Shown here piece after piece: positions 32,738 to 41,262 of a stretch of 64,000 nt of DNA (position 1 is the first letter of the stretch; the number at the start of each line of letters is the position of its first letter). Both the position numbers and the translations under genes were made by a program. The notes beneath the pieces are model-generated. The model was not told the origin of the DNA. It saw only the letters and a program-made list of their open reading frames with translations, and searched no databases. Source of the stretch: Gp6-AA40 sp035649635 (GTDB lineage Bacteria; Acidobacteriota; Vicinamibacteria; Vicinamibacterales; UBA2999); assembly GCA_035649635.1 (NCBI GenBank), contig DASRJE010000228.1, positions 23,372 to 87,371 of the forward strand, given 5' to 3'.

Positions 32738-34648
32738 TCAGCGCCCGGTGAACTGTATCTGTTTGAGCGCCCCGGATTCCAGCGGCAACTCGCTCGCTCC
32801 GGCGGGGCTGCCATTGACGCTGAGCAGAAAACTCACGATGTCGGCGTAGGCCGGCGTCCCGAGGCTATCTGGCGCATCCTGCGGCATCGATCGCCGAATC
32901 GTCGTCAACAGATCGTCGATACTCGAGCCGGTCCAACGTTGCGAGAAGTCGGGGCCAGCCAACGGCGGGGCCGCAGACTCACCGAGCAGGTCCGCCTTAT
33001 GGCACGAGGCGCATGACTTCATGTACTCGTCACGGCCACGCTGGGCTTGCGCATCTGTGAAGACGCCATCCCAGATCGTCCGGGCACTGGCCGCTGCTTG
33101 CCCCGCCGCAGCCGACCGCTCCGGGCTGTGCGTTCCCTCTGGAATCGGCAGTCCTTGCTCGCGCATCGCTTTTCGGAGCAGCGCCGCCGCTTCCGGATAT
33201 CGCTTGAGTACGGCAGGGGTGTACTCCACTCCGTCGGCAGCCGTGAGCGGAATCCATCCCTTCGCGTTGCGCGCATCGAGCTTCGCGCCTCGCTCGATCA
33301 AAAACTGAATGGCGGCGATGTTGCCACCCCGATAGACGGCGCCGTGCAGTGCGGTCTCGCCGTCGATGTCGACGTCGTTGACCTGACCGCCACCCACTTC
33401 GAGCGCAAGCTTCATGGCCGCAAGCGCTTCTTCGTGCGTGCCCGGGTTCTCACCCGGCGCCCAGATGCCGACGCCAGCAGCCACCATCAACGCCGTCGTC
33501 CCGCGGTTGGTCTTGACCGATGGATCCGCCCCGACCTCCAGCAGCATCTTCATCAGCGGCACGTCGTCGTTCTTCGCCGCCATCAAGAACGGTGTCGAAC
33601 CGATACGGTTCAGCATGTTCCTGTTGCCATCGCGAGGCTCTTTCGTCGTGCGCGCGTTCACATCGGCGCCGCGCTGCACGAGCTGTCGAACCAGATCCAG
33701 GGGATCGAGACCGCCCGTTTGCACCGGTCCCGGGAGATTGAAACCGGCGTTGTGTCGACGCGACCAGGCGATTTGATGGAGCGCCGTCCACCCCTGCGCG
33801 TCGGCATTCGGGTCGGCTCCGCGCGCGAGGAGCTGACCGGCCACCTCGTAGTGCGCGTTCATGACAGCGAGCACGAGCGCGCTGGTGCCGTCTGACAGCT
33901 TCTGATTGACGTCCACTCCGGCATCGAGCATGGCGCGCGACGCCTCGAGGTGTCCGCCACGGACGGCAAACAGAAATGGCGTGAAGGATCCACCGGTCGA
34001 GCGGCCATCACGATCGGCGCCGGCTTCGATGAGGGCAGTCACGGCGGCGGCGTTGTTCGCGGCGGCAGCCCACATGAGCGCGTCCTGCCCTTTGCGGCGT
34101 TCGCGGGCGCGAACGTTTGCGCCGCGGGCGAGCAGCGCCTTGATCACGGCAAGGTTTCCCGTGCGCGCAGCGGTCATCAACACGGTTTCACCGTCGCCCA
34201 GTGTCGTATTGGGATCGGCGCCAGCTTCGAGCAGCCGGGCCACCATCGCGGCATCCCCGTTGATGCACGCAAGATAGAGAGGCGTGATCCCGTAGCGGTT
34301 GGCAGCGCCGCCCTTCGCACCCGCCTTCAGCAGCAAATCCGCCGTCGCGAAATCCGCGCGCCTTACCGCCCAGTGAAGGGCAGTCGTTCCGTCAGGCTCA
34401 GCGCTGTTGCCGTCCGCCTTCGCCTGTAGCAACGCGCGAACTGCCTGGCCGTCGCCACGCTTGACGGCGTCGACCAGCGTGATGTCGGCGAACACCCCAG
34501 CATCAAAAGCAATGACGCACGCCAACGCGATCCCGCACACGACAGGTAGGGCGGGTCCTGCTTTGTAGACCCGCCGGACAGGAGCCCGCGATACACGCCG
34601 GGTCCACAAACCAGGACCCGGCCTACGCGTGTCGAATCTCACACTCAT
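32738..34648 (-). CDS. Ankyrin-repeat protein fused to cytochrome c
   Basis: 636 residues from ATG 34648, which overlaps the DUF1552 stop (ATGA). Residues 1-35 are basic and come from translated REP hairpins; a hydrophobic export signal follows (VCGIALACVIAFDAGVFAD), so GTG at about 34537 could be the true start. About ten ankyrin repeats come next (GTTALHWAVRRADFATADLLLKAGA, GITPLYLACINGDAAMVARLLEAGAD and on). The C-terminus is a monoheme cytochrome c: CASCH at 546-550 and a likely Met ligand in RRSMPQDAP. Ankyrin repeats would bind a partner in the periplasm, and the cytochrome would carry electrons. It ends module 1. Confidence 0.9.
   Translation of the reverse strand: MSVRFDTRRPGPGLWTRRVSRAPVRRVYKAGPALPVVCGIALACVIAFDAGVFADITLVDAVKRGDGQAVRALLQAKADGNSAEPDGTTALHWAVRRADFATADLLLKAGAKGGAANRYGITPLYLACINGDAAMVARLLEAGADPNTTLGDGETVLMTAARTGNLAVIKALLARGANVRARERRKGQDALMWAAAANNAAAVTALIEAGADRDGRSTGGSFTPFLFAVRGGHLEASRAMLDAGVDVNQKLSDGTSALVLAVMNAHYEVAGQLLARGADPNADAQGWTALHQIAWSRRHNAGFNLPGPVQTGGLDPLDLVRQLVQRGADVNARTTKEPRDGNRNMLNRIGSTPFLMAAKNDDVPLMKMLLEVGADPSVKTNRGTTALMVAAGVGIWAPGENPGTHEEALAAMKLALEVGGGQVNDVDIDGETALHGAVYRGGNIAAIQFLIERGAKLDARNAKGWIPLTAADGVEYTPAVLKRYPEAAALLRKAMREQGLPIPEGTHSPERSAAAGQAAASARTIWDGVFTDAQAQRGRDEYMKSCASCHKADLLGESAAPPLAGPDFSQRWTGSSIDDLLTTIRRSMPQDAPDSLGTPAYADIVSFLLSVNGSPAGASELPLESGALKQIQFTGR
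34546..34628. repeat. Two back-to-back class E REP-like hairpins inside a reading frame
   Basis: GGCGGGTC and GACCCGCC (about 34550-34575) form one hairpin; GCCGGGTCC and GGACCCGGC (about 34592-34624) the other. Both carry the CTACG/GTAGG flank. They lie within codons 8-35 of the ankyrin-cytochrome frame. Confidence 0.75.
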
Positions 34649-36009
34649 ATTCCAGACAGCAACTCGAGCCGCCCAGTGCTATCACCCAACTTCTCCACCG
34701 GGACGCCCGCCTTATCGAGCAGGCTGAGGAGAAGGTTCGTCATCGGCGTCTCGCTGCGGTATACGAGGTGACGCCCCCCGCGCAGAGTACCAGCGCCACC
34801 GCCGACCACGGCAATCGGCAGATCGTAGTGCGCGTGGAGATTGGGATTACTGAGAGCCGCTCCGTAGAGAAACAGCGAATGGTCCAGCAGGGTGCCATCA
34901 CCTTCAGGTGTGGACTTCAGCTTGTCGAGGAACCATGCAAAGAGCTCGGTTTGATACGTATTGAGCCGGGCGTACTTCGCGAGCTGCGTCGGGTTGTCCT
35001 GATGGTGTGACAGACCGTGATGCCCTTCGGTGATGCCGATCTCGGGATACGTGCGGAAGTTCAGCTCGCGGCCGAGCATGAAGGTCGCGACCCGCGTCAT
35101 GTCTGACCTGAAGGCGAGCCACTGCAGCTCGTACATCAACTTGACGTGCTCGTCGAACCGATCCGGAACACCAGCCGGACGCTCGAGCGTCGAAAGCTCC
35201 GAACCGTCACTCGCTTCGATGCGCTGGATGCGCCGTTCCACCTCGCGCACCGAATCGAGGTATTCCGTCACCGTCGTGCGATCGCCGGTGCCGAGCGACG
35301 CCTGCAGCTTCCCGAGGTCGGTCATGACCGAGTCGAGGATGCTCTGGTTTTGTTTGGCTTGCGCGACCCGCTGCTCGCGCGTCCCGCCATCGCCAAAGAG
35401 CCGTTCGAAGATGATTCGTGGGTTGTTCTCGGTCGGCAGCGGCGTCGTGTCCGAACTCCAGGCGAGGGTGTTGAGATACGCGCAGCTATAGCTGTTCTCA
35501 CACTGTCCGCCCAGAAAGTTGAGATCGATCGCCAGTTCCAATGATGGCAACGCCGTCGCCTGTCCCAGATGTTTTGCCGCGATCTGATCGGCCGAGATGC
35601 CGTTGCGCACATCGGCGCCCTCGGTTCGCTTGCAGTGCACGCCGGTAAGCCACGAGCTCGTGCCGCGCGTGTGATCGCCGTTCGCGCCATCGTCGAAGGC
35701 ATCCGCCTGATGCTGCGCGAGGCCGCTGATCACGACCAGGCGATCGCGATACGGTGCCAGCGGACTCAGAATCGGTGACAGCTCGAACCCGGTGCCCTCG
35801 CCCGTGGGCGTCCAGTAGTTGATGCCGGTGAAGTTCCGCGCGACACCATTTGGCAGATAGACGAACCCGAGCCGCCGTACCGGGTTAGCCGCCGTCTGCG
35901 CCAGCGCGGTGGACGCGGGAACCATCGCGTCGAGCAATGGCAGCGCCAGCGTCGCACCAACTCCGCGCAGGAAGGTCCGTCTGGGAAGCGCGCGTTTGGT
36001 AATGAACAT
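34645..36009 (-). CDS. DUF1552 exported protein, module 1
   Basis: 454 residues from ATG 36009. A twin-arginine leader (LPRRTFLRGVGATLALPLLDAMVP) predicts folded export through Tat. Family signatures follow: RLGFVYLPNGVARNF, YWTPTGEGTGFELSPILSPLAPYRDRLVVISGL, DHTRGTSSWLTGV, ISADQIAAKHLGQATALPSLELAID, SVREVERRIQRIEASD, ITEGHHGLSHHQDNP and DHSLFLYGAALSNPNLH. DUF1552 is related in shape to DUF1501/alkaline-phosphatase-like proteins. It always seems to neighbour DUF1592; no activity is established. It is 32 bases below the DUF1592 gene, and its stop overlaps the ankyrin gene. Confidence 0.93.
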   Translation of the reverse strand: MFITKRALPRRTFLRGVGATLALPLLDAMVPASTALAQTAANPVRRLGFVYLPNGVARNFTGINYWTPTGEGTGFELSPILSPLAPYRDRLVVISGLAQHQADAFDDGANGDHTRGTSSWLTGVHCKRTEGADVRNGISADQIAAKHLGQATALPSLELAIDLNFLGGQCENSYSCAYLNTLAWSSDTTPLPTENNPRIIFERLFGDGGTREQRVAQAKQNQSILDSVMTDLGKLQASLGTGDRTTVTEYLDSVREVERRIQRIEASDGSELSTLERPAGVPDRFDEHVKLMYELQWLAFRSDMTRVATFMLGRELNFRTYPEIGITEGHHGLSHHQDNPTQLAKYARLNTYQTELFAWFLDKLKSTPEGDGTLLDHSLFLYGAALSNPNLHAHYDLPIAVVGGGAGTLRGGRHLVYRSETPMTNLLLSLLDKAGVPVEKLGDSTGRLELLSGI

Positions 36010-36041
36010 AATGGTCCTTGTCGGCTCGACTCCGCCCGGCC

Positions 36042-38666
36042 CTACGCCCCTCCCGCCTTCCTCATCTTGAATGGCGGACTCTGCACGATTCCGACGATCA
36101 ACGATGACAGCCGATACTCGTCTCGCGCCGCGTCACGCAGAATCGCGCGGACCGACGGCGCATCGTAATACTCCAAACCGCGGCCAAGTGCGTACGTCAT
36201 CATCTTCTCGGTCAAAGTCGCGACGAACCGATCCGATCGGAGCAGCACGTTTCTCAACCCGTCCGGTCCGTCGAACCGGGTCCCATCGGGCGCCGCGCCG
36301 CTGGCATCTATCGGGGCCGATGATTCGCCGAGGGTCCGCCATCGCCCGATCGCGTCGAAGTTCTCGAGCGAGAGGCCGAGCGGATCCATCATCGCGTGGC
36401 AGGACGCGCAAACGGGATTCGAGCGGTGCCGCTCCATCCGCTGACGCATCGGCAGCACGATACCCGACGTATCGGTGGCTCGAAGCGGTGGCACATTCGG
36501 CAGTGGCGGGGGCGGGGGCGTGCCGAGCAGATTCTCGAGAATCCATTTACCCCGAACGACGGGCGACGTCCGATCGGGATATGAGGTAACCGTCAGGATG
36601 CTTCCCTGCCCAAGCAGCCCGCGCCGCTTGCTCTCGGGACCAAGCGTAACGCGCCTGAAATGATTGCCTTTGATGTTCGGAATGCCGTAGTGAGTGGCCA
36701 GCCGCTCGTTGACGAAGGTGTAGTCGGCGCGCAACAGATCAAGCGCGCTACGGTTCTCGCGCACGATGCTGTCAAAAAAGAGCTCGGTCTCGCGCCGGAA
36801 CGACTGCCTGAGCGCGTCGTCGAAATCGGGGAACACGCTCTGCACCGGCACGACCGCATCGAGGTTGCGCAGGAATAGCCACTGGCCAGCAAAGTTCTTG
36901 ACGAACGCATCGGCGCGAGGGTCCGCCATCATCCGGCGCACCTGCGTGCCCAGCACTGCCGGATCACTCAACTGACGTTTCGCCGCAAGGTCGAGCAACT
37001 CGTCGTCGGGAACGCTGCTCCACAGGAAGAAAGACAACCGCGAGGCAAGCTCGACGTCGTTGACGGAATACGCGGCGCCGGCCGCCACGCCCGCCGGATC
37101 GCGTTCGACCCGCATCAGGAACTCGGGGCTCACGAGCAGACGTCTCAACGCGTTCTCGACTCCGGCGTCGAATCCACCCTGCGCAAGACCTTCGCGATAG
37201 AACGCCATCAACGGGTCGACATCGGCGTTGGTCACGTTGCGCCTGTACGCCCGTCGTGCCAGGGTGGACAGAATCGTTTTCGCGCACGCCTCTGTGTCGT
37301 TGGCCCCGCGCGCAGATCCGGTCCGCCGAGCCTCCGAAAGCGAAGGAGTGCAGACGAAGATGCGCTTGCGGCTCGATCCCTCTCCAGGACCGATCGGATT
37401 GTGAGGACCGCTGATCTCCACGCTCCTCAGGTATACGCCTCGCCGCGTCTCCGGGATGTTCACTCCCGCCGGGAAGGGCCGCTCGAACGGAAGCCGCGGT
37501 GTTTCTTCGAGTGCCGACACGCTGTTGAGGAACGTGACGACGACATCTCGCGCGCCGGCCTTGACGGGCACGCGCAGATTCCATGATTCGTCTGCCCGAT
37601 TGCGCGCCTGTCGCTCGCGCGCCCCGGCACGAACAGTCTGCTGAATCTGCGAGATTCCCGGCCGCTGTGGCGCCCGATTTGCCGGAGCCTGGGCTCGAGG
37701 CTCGGGGCTCGACGTGGATCCCGGATCCCGGGCGCCGGATTCGGGGACTTGCGCCGCATCGGGCTGGGGATCGGGATTCTCCGGTGGCTCCGCGTTGGCG
37801 GCCCCGCCGATACCAGGGAGCGTGAACAGCCCCGCACGCTCGCCGTCGATGCTGATCTCGAGCCGCTGCTCTTCGGTGTAAAGCGGCACGCTCTCGTTCA
37901 AATCACGCGTCAGGCGCGGCCTGAACTCGTATTCGCCATCCATCGGGAATGTGTAGCGAATCAGCGTGCCCCCACGAGTGCCGAGCGGAAGCCCGGGAAG
38001 CTGCTCGTCCTGCGACAAATCGTCTGTTACCCGGAAGTAGTCGATGTTCGGAGCAGGCGGCGGCGTCCCAACGGCGAGCCGGCTGACTCTTTGCGCGGCG
38101 GCCAGGTACCGCTCCATCAGCGTCGGCGACATCTTGAGCACGCCCGCGATGTTGTCGAACCCGTAACTCACATCGTCAGCAGGCAGCAGCGCGGCGACGT
38201 CGACGTCCAGATCCAGGATGTCGCGGATCGCGTTCCGGTACTCTGCGCGATTCAGCCGATGGAACGATTCGGTGCGCCCCGGATTGGGTCGCGCGACAGC
38301 GTTGCGGTCGAGCTCAGCTTCAAGCCAAGTGGCAAATGCATCGTGCGCGGCCTTGTCCGGCCGGGGCGCCCCAGCCGGAGGCATCAGGCCCGCGCGCATC
38401 TTCAGCACCACCTTTTCCCACGCTCCCGGGTTCGCTCCGACGTTGGTAAGGTCGAGCGTGTCGAGCGCAATAGGAACCGTTCCTCGCTGCTGGAGCCGCT
38501 GGGTATGACACGTCAGGCAATAGCGATCCAACAGGGTTTTTTGCGGCGCGGACGATGACGGGGGTGTCACCTGCTGAGCCGCCTGCGTCGGCCAGCCGAG
38601 CCCGAGCGCGGTAAGACACACAGCCAGAATGCCCGCCGCGGCCGGAACGCGGACTCGCAACACCAT
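36042..38666 (-). CDS. DUF1592/DUF1588/DUF1587/DUF1595/DUF1585 multidomain heme protein, module 1
   Basis: 874 residues from ATG 38666 (MVLRVRVPAAAG). A signal peptide is followed by an N-terminal cytochrome-like domain with CLTCH (residues 50-54), then DUF1587 (FHRLNRAEYRNAIRDILDLDVDVAALLPADDVSYGFDN). A carbohydrate-binding-like region precedes DUF1595 (KTILSTLARRAYRRNVT), DUF1592 (SRLSFFLWSSVPDDELLDLA), DUF1588 (TSPVVRGKWILENLLGTPPPPPLPNVPPL, with a second heme site CASCH) and DUF1585 at the end. About residues 290-365 hold a Pro/Gly/Arg-rich insertion absent from the paralogue at 58.3 kb. Planctomycetes and acidobacteria carry many such proteins; periplasmic redox work is probable, substrate unknown. 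Confidence 0.93.
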   Translation of the reverse strand: MVLRVRVPAAAGILAVCLTALGLGWPTQAAQQVTPPSSSAPQKTLLDRYCLTCHTQRLQQRGTVPIALDTLDLTNVGANPGAWEKVVLKMRAGLMPPAGAPRPDKAAHDAFATWLEAELDRNAVARPNPGRTESFHRLNRAEYRNAIRDILDLDVDVAALLPADDVSYGFDNIAGVLKMSPTLMERYLAAAQRVSRLAVGTPPPAPNIDYFRVTDDLSQDEQLPGLPLGTRGGTLIRYTFPMDGEYEFRPRLTRDLNESVPLYTEEQRLEISIDGERAGLFTLPGIGGAANAEPPENPDPQPDAAQVPESGARDPGSTSSPEPRAQAPANRAPQRPGISQIQQTVRAGARERQARNRADESWNLRVPVKAGARDVVVTFLNSVSALEETPRLPFERPFPAGVNIPETRRGVYLRSVEISGPHNPIGPGEGSSRKRIFVCTPSLSEARRTGSARGANDTEACAKTILSTLARRAYRRNVTNADVDPLMAFYREGLAQGGFDAGVENALRRLLVSPEFLMRVERDPAGVAAGAAYSVNDVELASRLSFFLWSSVPDDELLDLAAKRQLSDPAVLGTQVRRMMADPRADAFVKNFAGQWLFLRNLDAVVPVQSVFPDFDDALRQSFRRETELFFDSIVRENRSALDLLRADYTFVNERLATHYGIPNIKGNHFRRVTLGPESKRRGLLGQGSILTVTSYPDRTSPVVRGKWILENLLGTPPPPPLPNVPPLRATDTSGIVLPMRQRMERHRSNPVCASCHAMMDPLGLSLENFDAIGRWRTLGESSAPIDASGAAPDGTRFDGPDGLRNVLLRSDRFVATLTEKMMTYALGRGLEYYDAPSVRAILRDAARDEYRLSSLIVGIVQSPPFKMRKAGGA
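37681..37750. repeat. Heptad-period repeat inside the DUF1592 gene (type C-like)
   Basis: GCTCGAG, GCTCGGG, GCTCGAC follow each other at 7-base steps, then GTGGATC, CCGGATC, CCGGGCG: a short array with inverted second half. It encodes the low-complexity stretch around VPESGARDPGSTSSPEPRA. It lies in the part of the protein that is missing from the paralogue. Confidence 0.7.
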
Positions 38667-38796
38667 GAGTAATCCTAACGCCTTTCCTCGATCAGCTGAC
38701 CCTACCTGAATTGGTTGTTTAGGTGGCAAGTGCGCGTCTATACTGCCGCTCGCTTATACTGCCGCTCGCTTTCCTCTATTTCACTGGAGGGCATAT

Positions 38797-40272
38797 ATGC
38801 GCAGACTCATGATTCCAGTCGTTGCCTTGACCGCTCTCGCGTCGGTTTCGTGCAGCCCACGCGCCGGCACCGTCGAGGCCGCCAACGATGCGCTCGGGGT
38901 GGCGCAGATAACCTCGATCCAGTTCTCCGGAGCGGGGCGTTGGTACCAGTTCGGTCAGGCTCCGAATCCAACCCTTCCGTGGCCGCACTTCGACGTCAGC
39001 AGCTACACGGCAACGGTCAACTACTCCACCCCCGCCGCGCGCGTGCAAATGACCCGGCTCCAGACCGTCGAACCCGATCGTGTGCGACCGACGCCGGCTC
39101 CACAACGTCCCGACCAGTACGTCAGCGGAACAACGGCGTGGAACATGGCGCCGCCCGCCGGCGCGCCGGCAGATGCCGCACCCGTGCCGCAACCGCAGCC
39201 TGCCGCGGTCGAGGAGCGCGTGATGGAGATCTGGACGACGCCGCATGGCTTCCTGAAAGCTGCCGCGGCGAACAACGCCACTGCCCAGCCCGGTGAAGGC
39301 GGCTCGGAAGTGTCCTTCACAGCGGGGAAGAATCGCTATGTAGGAACGATCAACGAGCAGAACGAGGTGGCGGTCGTCCGGACGTGGATTGACAACCCGG
39401 TGCTCGGTGACACGGAAGTGCAGTTCAGCTACACCGACTACAAGGACTTCAACGGCGTCAGGTTCCCCTCGCGCATCGTGCGTGTGCAGGGCGGGCACCC
39501 GGTGCTCGACGTCACGGTCTCGTCCGTGACCGCCAATCCCGACTTTACGGCGACACCGCCAGCGGCGGCTCCGGCGCCCGCACCTGTAACGGTCACGGTC
39601 GAGAAACTGGCGAACGGCGTGTACTACCTGAAGGGTGGAACGCATCACAGCGTTGCCATCGATCAGAAGGATCACATCGTCGTCGTCGAAGGCCCGCAGA
39701 ACGAGGAGCGATCGCTGGCCGTGATCGCCAAGGTCAAGGAGACAATCCCGAACAAGCCGATCCGCTACTTGATCAACACGCACGTGCACTTCGATCACTC
39801 AGGCGGGGTGCGCACCTACGTCGATGAGGGCGCCACCATCGTCACGCACGAAATGAACAAGCCGTACTACGAGCAGGCATGGGCAGCGCCACACACCATC
39901 AACCCCGATCGGCTGGCGCAGTCGAAGAAGACGGCGATGTTCGAGACGTTTACTGACAAGCACGTGCTGACCGACGGAACCCGGACGATCGAGATTCACA
40001 AGATCGCGGGCGGCGGCCACAACGACGCCTTCGCGATGGTGTATCTACCGACGGAGAAGATCCTCGTCGAGGGTGATGCGTACACGCCCGCGGCGGCCGA
40101 CGCGCCACCACCTACGGCGCCGAATCCGTTTTCCGTCAACCTGAACGACAACATTCAGCGGCTGAAGCTGGATGTGAGGCAGATTGCCGCGCTCCATGGG
40201 CCACGTTTGACGACGATGACCGACCTGCGGACGGCGATCGGTCAGGGCGCACCGACGAAGGGAACGAATTAG
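38797..40272 (+). CDS. Exported MBL-fold hydrolase with long N-terminal domain
   Basis: 491 residues; TGGAGGG 8 bases before ATG is a strong ribosome site. The N-terminus (LTALASVSCSPR) could be a lipoprotein signal with Cys19. Residues ~30-255 form a domain of unknown type (FSGAGRWYQFGQAPNPTLPWPHFDVSSY, MEIWTTPHGFLKAA, TYKD-like FSYTDYKDFNGVRFPSRIV), which recalls exported outer-membrane lipoprotein-sorting folds. A Pro/Ala linker leads to the MBL domain: INTHVHFDHSGGVRTYVDEG, THEMNKPYYEQ, and GGGHNDAFAMVYLPTEKILVEGDAY. The catalytic metal site looks complete. Substrate unknown. Confidence 0.88.
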   Translation: MRRLMIPVVALTALASVSCSPRAGTVEAANDALGVAQITSIQFSGAGRWYQFGQAPNPTLPWPHFDVSSYTATVNYSTPAARVQMTRLQTVEPDRVRPTPAPQRPDQYVSGTTAWNMAPPAGAPADAAPVPQPQPAAVEERVMEIWTTPHGFLKAAAANNATAQPGEGGSEVSFTAGKNRYVGTINEQNEVAVVRTWIDNPVLGDTEVQFSYTDYKDFNGVRFPSRIVRVQGGHPVLDVTVSSVTANPDFTATPPAAAPAPAPVTVTVEKLANGVYYLKGGTHHSVAIDQKDHIVVVEGPQNEERSLAVIAKVKETIPNKPIRYLINTHVHFDHSGGVRTYVDEGATIVTHEMNKPYYEQAWAAPHTINPDRLAQSKKTAMFETFTDKHVLTDGTRTIEIHKIAGGGHNDAFAMVYLPTEKILVEGDAYTPAAADAPPPTAPNPFSVNLNDNIQRLKLDVRQIAALHGPRLTTMTDLRTAIGQGAPTKGTN

Positions 40273-40412
40273 ATCATTGTTGATTGATGATCTTTGATTG
40301 TTGAATCGTTGTTGATTGATGAATGTTGATTGATGAATGGTTGCGCGCGAGGCGGCAGCAATCAAGAATCGGCAATCAACAACGAACCACTAATCAGAGA
40401 TCATCCAATCAG
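40273..40412. repeat. Heptad-period intergenic repeat, type A, copy 4
   Basis: Begins right after the MBL stop. The 19-base core TGATTGTTGAATCGTTGTT is at 40295-40313 between GATT-spaced units. The GC-rich centre (GCGCGCGAGGCGGCAG, about 40346-40361) separates it from the A/C-rich right arm. The rest of the 306-base gap (40413-40578) shows only the leader of the next gene. Confidence 0.85.
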
Positions 40413-40578
40413 CAATATCGCCGATGTTGTAGGATGGTAGACGCAAGGCAGGTTGCATCCCGACCGCGGGAAGGGACGATCCCACCTGTGAAGTCGCGTG
40501 CGGCACACGCCGCGCGTTTCCGAGTCGATCCGAGACTCTCTTCGCCCGTGAGCGGACGCCGGGCTCAGAGGAGGAGCC

Positions 40579-41166
40579 ATGTCTCGCGATCTGCCGGCCC
40601 ACGCCAACCTCGATCACCTGAAGAAGCAGGCGAAAGAACTGCTTCGCGAGCTGCAGCAACGAGACCCCGGTGCGATCCTCGCTGATGCGCAGCATCAACT
40701 CGCGCGTGAGTACGGCTTTGCAAGCTGGCCGAAGCTCAAATTGTACGTGGATGCTGCGACCACCCGCGTTGCGCGCAACCCATTCGTGGGGTCCTGGACG
40801 GCGGACCTGTCGCGATCGAAGCTGCATCCGCTCACCCAACTCCACAGCGCCTCGATTGGATTCGACGTTGCCGGCGACGCGGTCACGATTGATTACGTCA
40901 TGGTGGATGCCTCCGGGAGGACGGATCGCGGGCTCAATACATTTGTCGCCGACGGCAACGAGCGACCTTCAACGCAACGGGCGGGCTACATCATGCGCGC
41001 GCGATGGCTTGGCTCTCACAGCCTGGAGGCGGTCGTCTCCAGGGATGGCGAATTCGAAGGCCGAGTGCACTACGTCGTCTCACCCGACGGAGGCTCACTG
41101 ACGCTGTCGGCGATTGGACGAGATGGCAGCGAGCAGGTGAGCGTCTTCGCCCGCGCCGATCTGTAA
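40579..41166 (+). CDS. Hypothetical protein with 'ankyrin-leader' N-terminus
   Basis: 195 residues; GAGGAGGAG just before ATG is a very strong ribosome site. Residues 1-52 (LPAHANLDHLKKQAKELLRELQQRDPGAIL, then AQHQLAREYGFASWPKLKLYV) match the helical leader found at the start of many acidobacterial ankyrin proteins, but here no ankyrin repeats follow. Residues 60-195 are beta-rich (NPFVGSWTADLSRSKLHP, IGFDVAGDAVTIDYVMVDASGR, SLEAVVSRDGEFEGRVHYVVSPDGGSLTL), like a small lipocalin-type barrel. No export signal. Function unknown. Confidence 0.8.
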   Translation: MSRDLPAHANLDHLKKQAKELLRELQQRDPGAILADAQHQLAREYGFASWPKLKLYVDAATTRVARNPFVGSWTADLSRSKLHPLTQLHSASIGFDVAGDAVTIDYVMVDASGRTDRGLNTFVADGNERPSTQRAGYIMRARWLGSHSLEAVVSRDGEFEGRVHYVVSPDGGSLTLSAIGRDGSEQVSVFARADL

Positions 41167-41168
41167 AT

Positions 41169-41191
41169 GTAAAGGGGTCAGACCCCTTTAC
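41169..41191. repeat. Perfect hairpin GTAAAGGGGTC-A-GACCCCTTTAC
   Basis: Arms of 11 bases with a single-base loop begin two bases after the stop. This GGGGTC/GACCCC palindrome is a widespread REP-like sequence in bacteria and may also act as a weak terminator or mRNA 3' end. Confidence 0.75.
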
Positions 41192-41262
41192 GGATTTGCG
41201 CAGGCGCCCACCTGACACGAACGCGGCGAGAGGGGTAGACTCTCACGCTTGGAGACGCGTTG

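Noticed and set aside
41169..41191. Rho-independent terminator after the 40.6 kb gene
   Set aside because: The stem is perfect but there is no T-run after it (bases continue GGATTTGCG), and the sequence is a known widespread repeat; kept as repeat.
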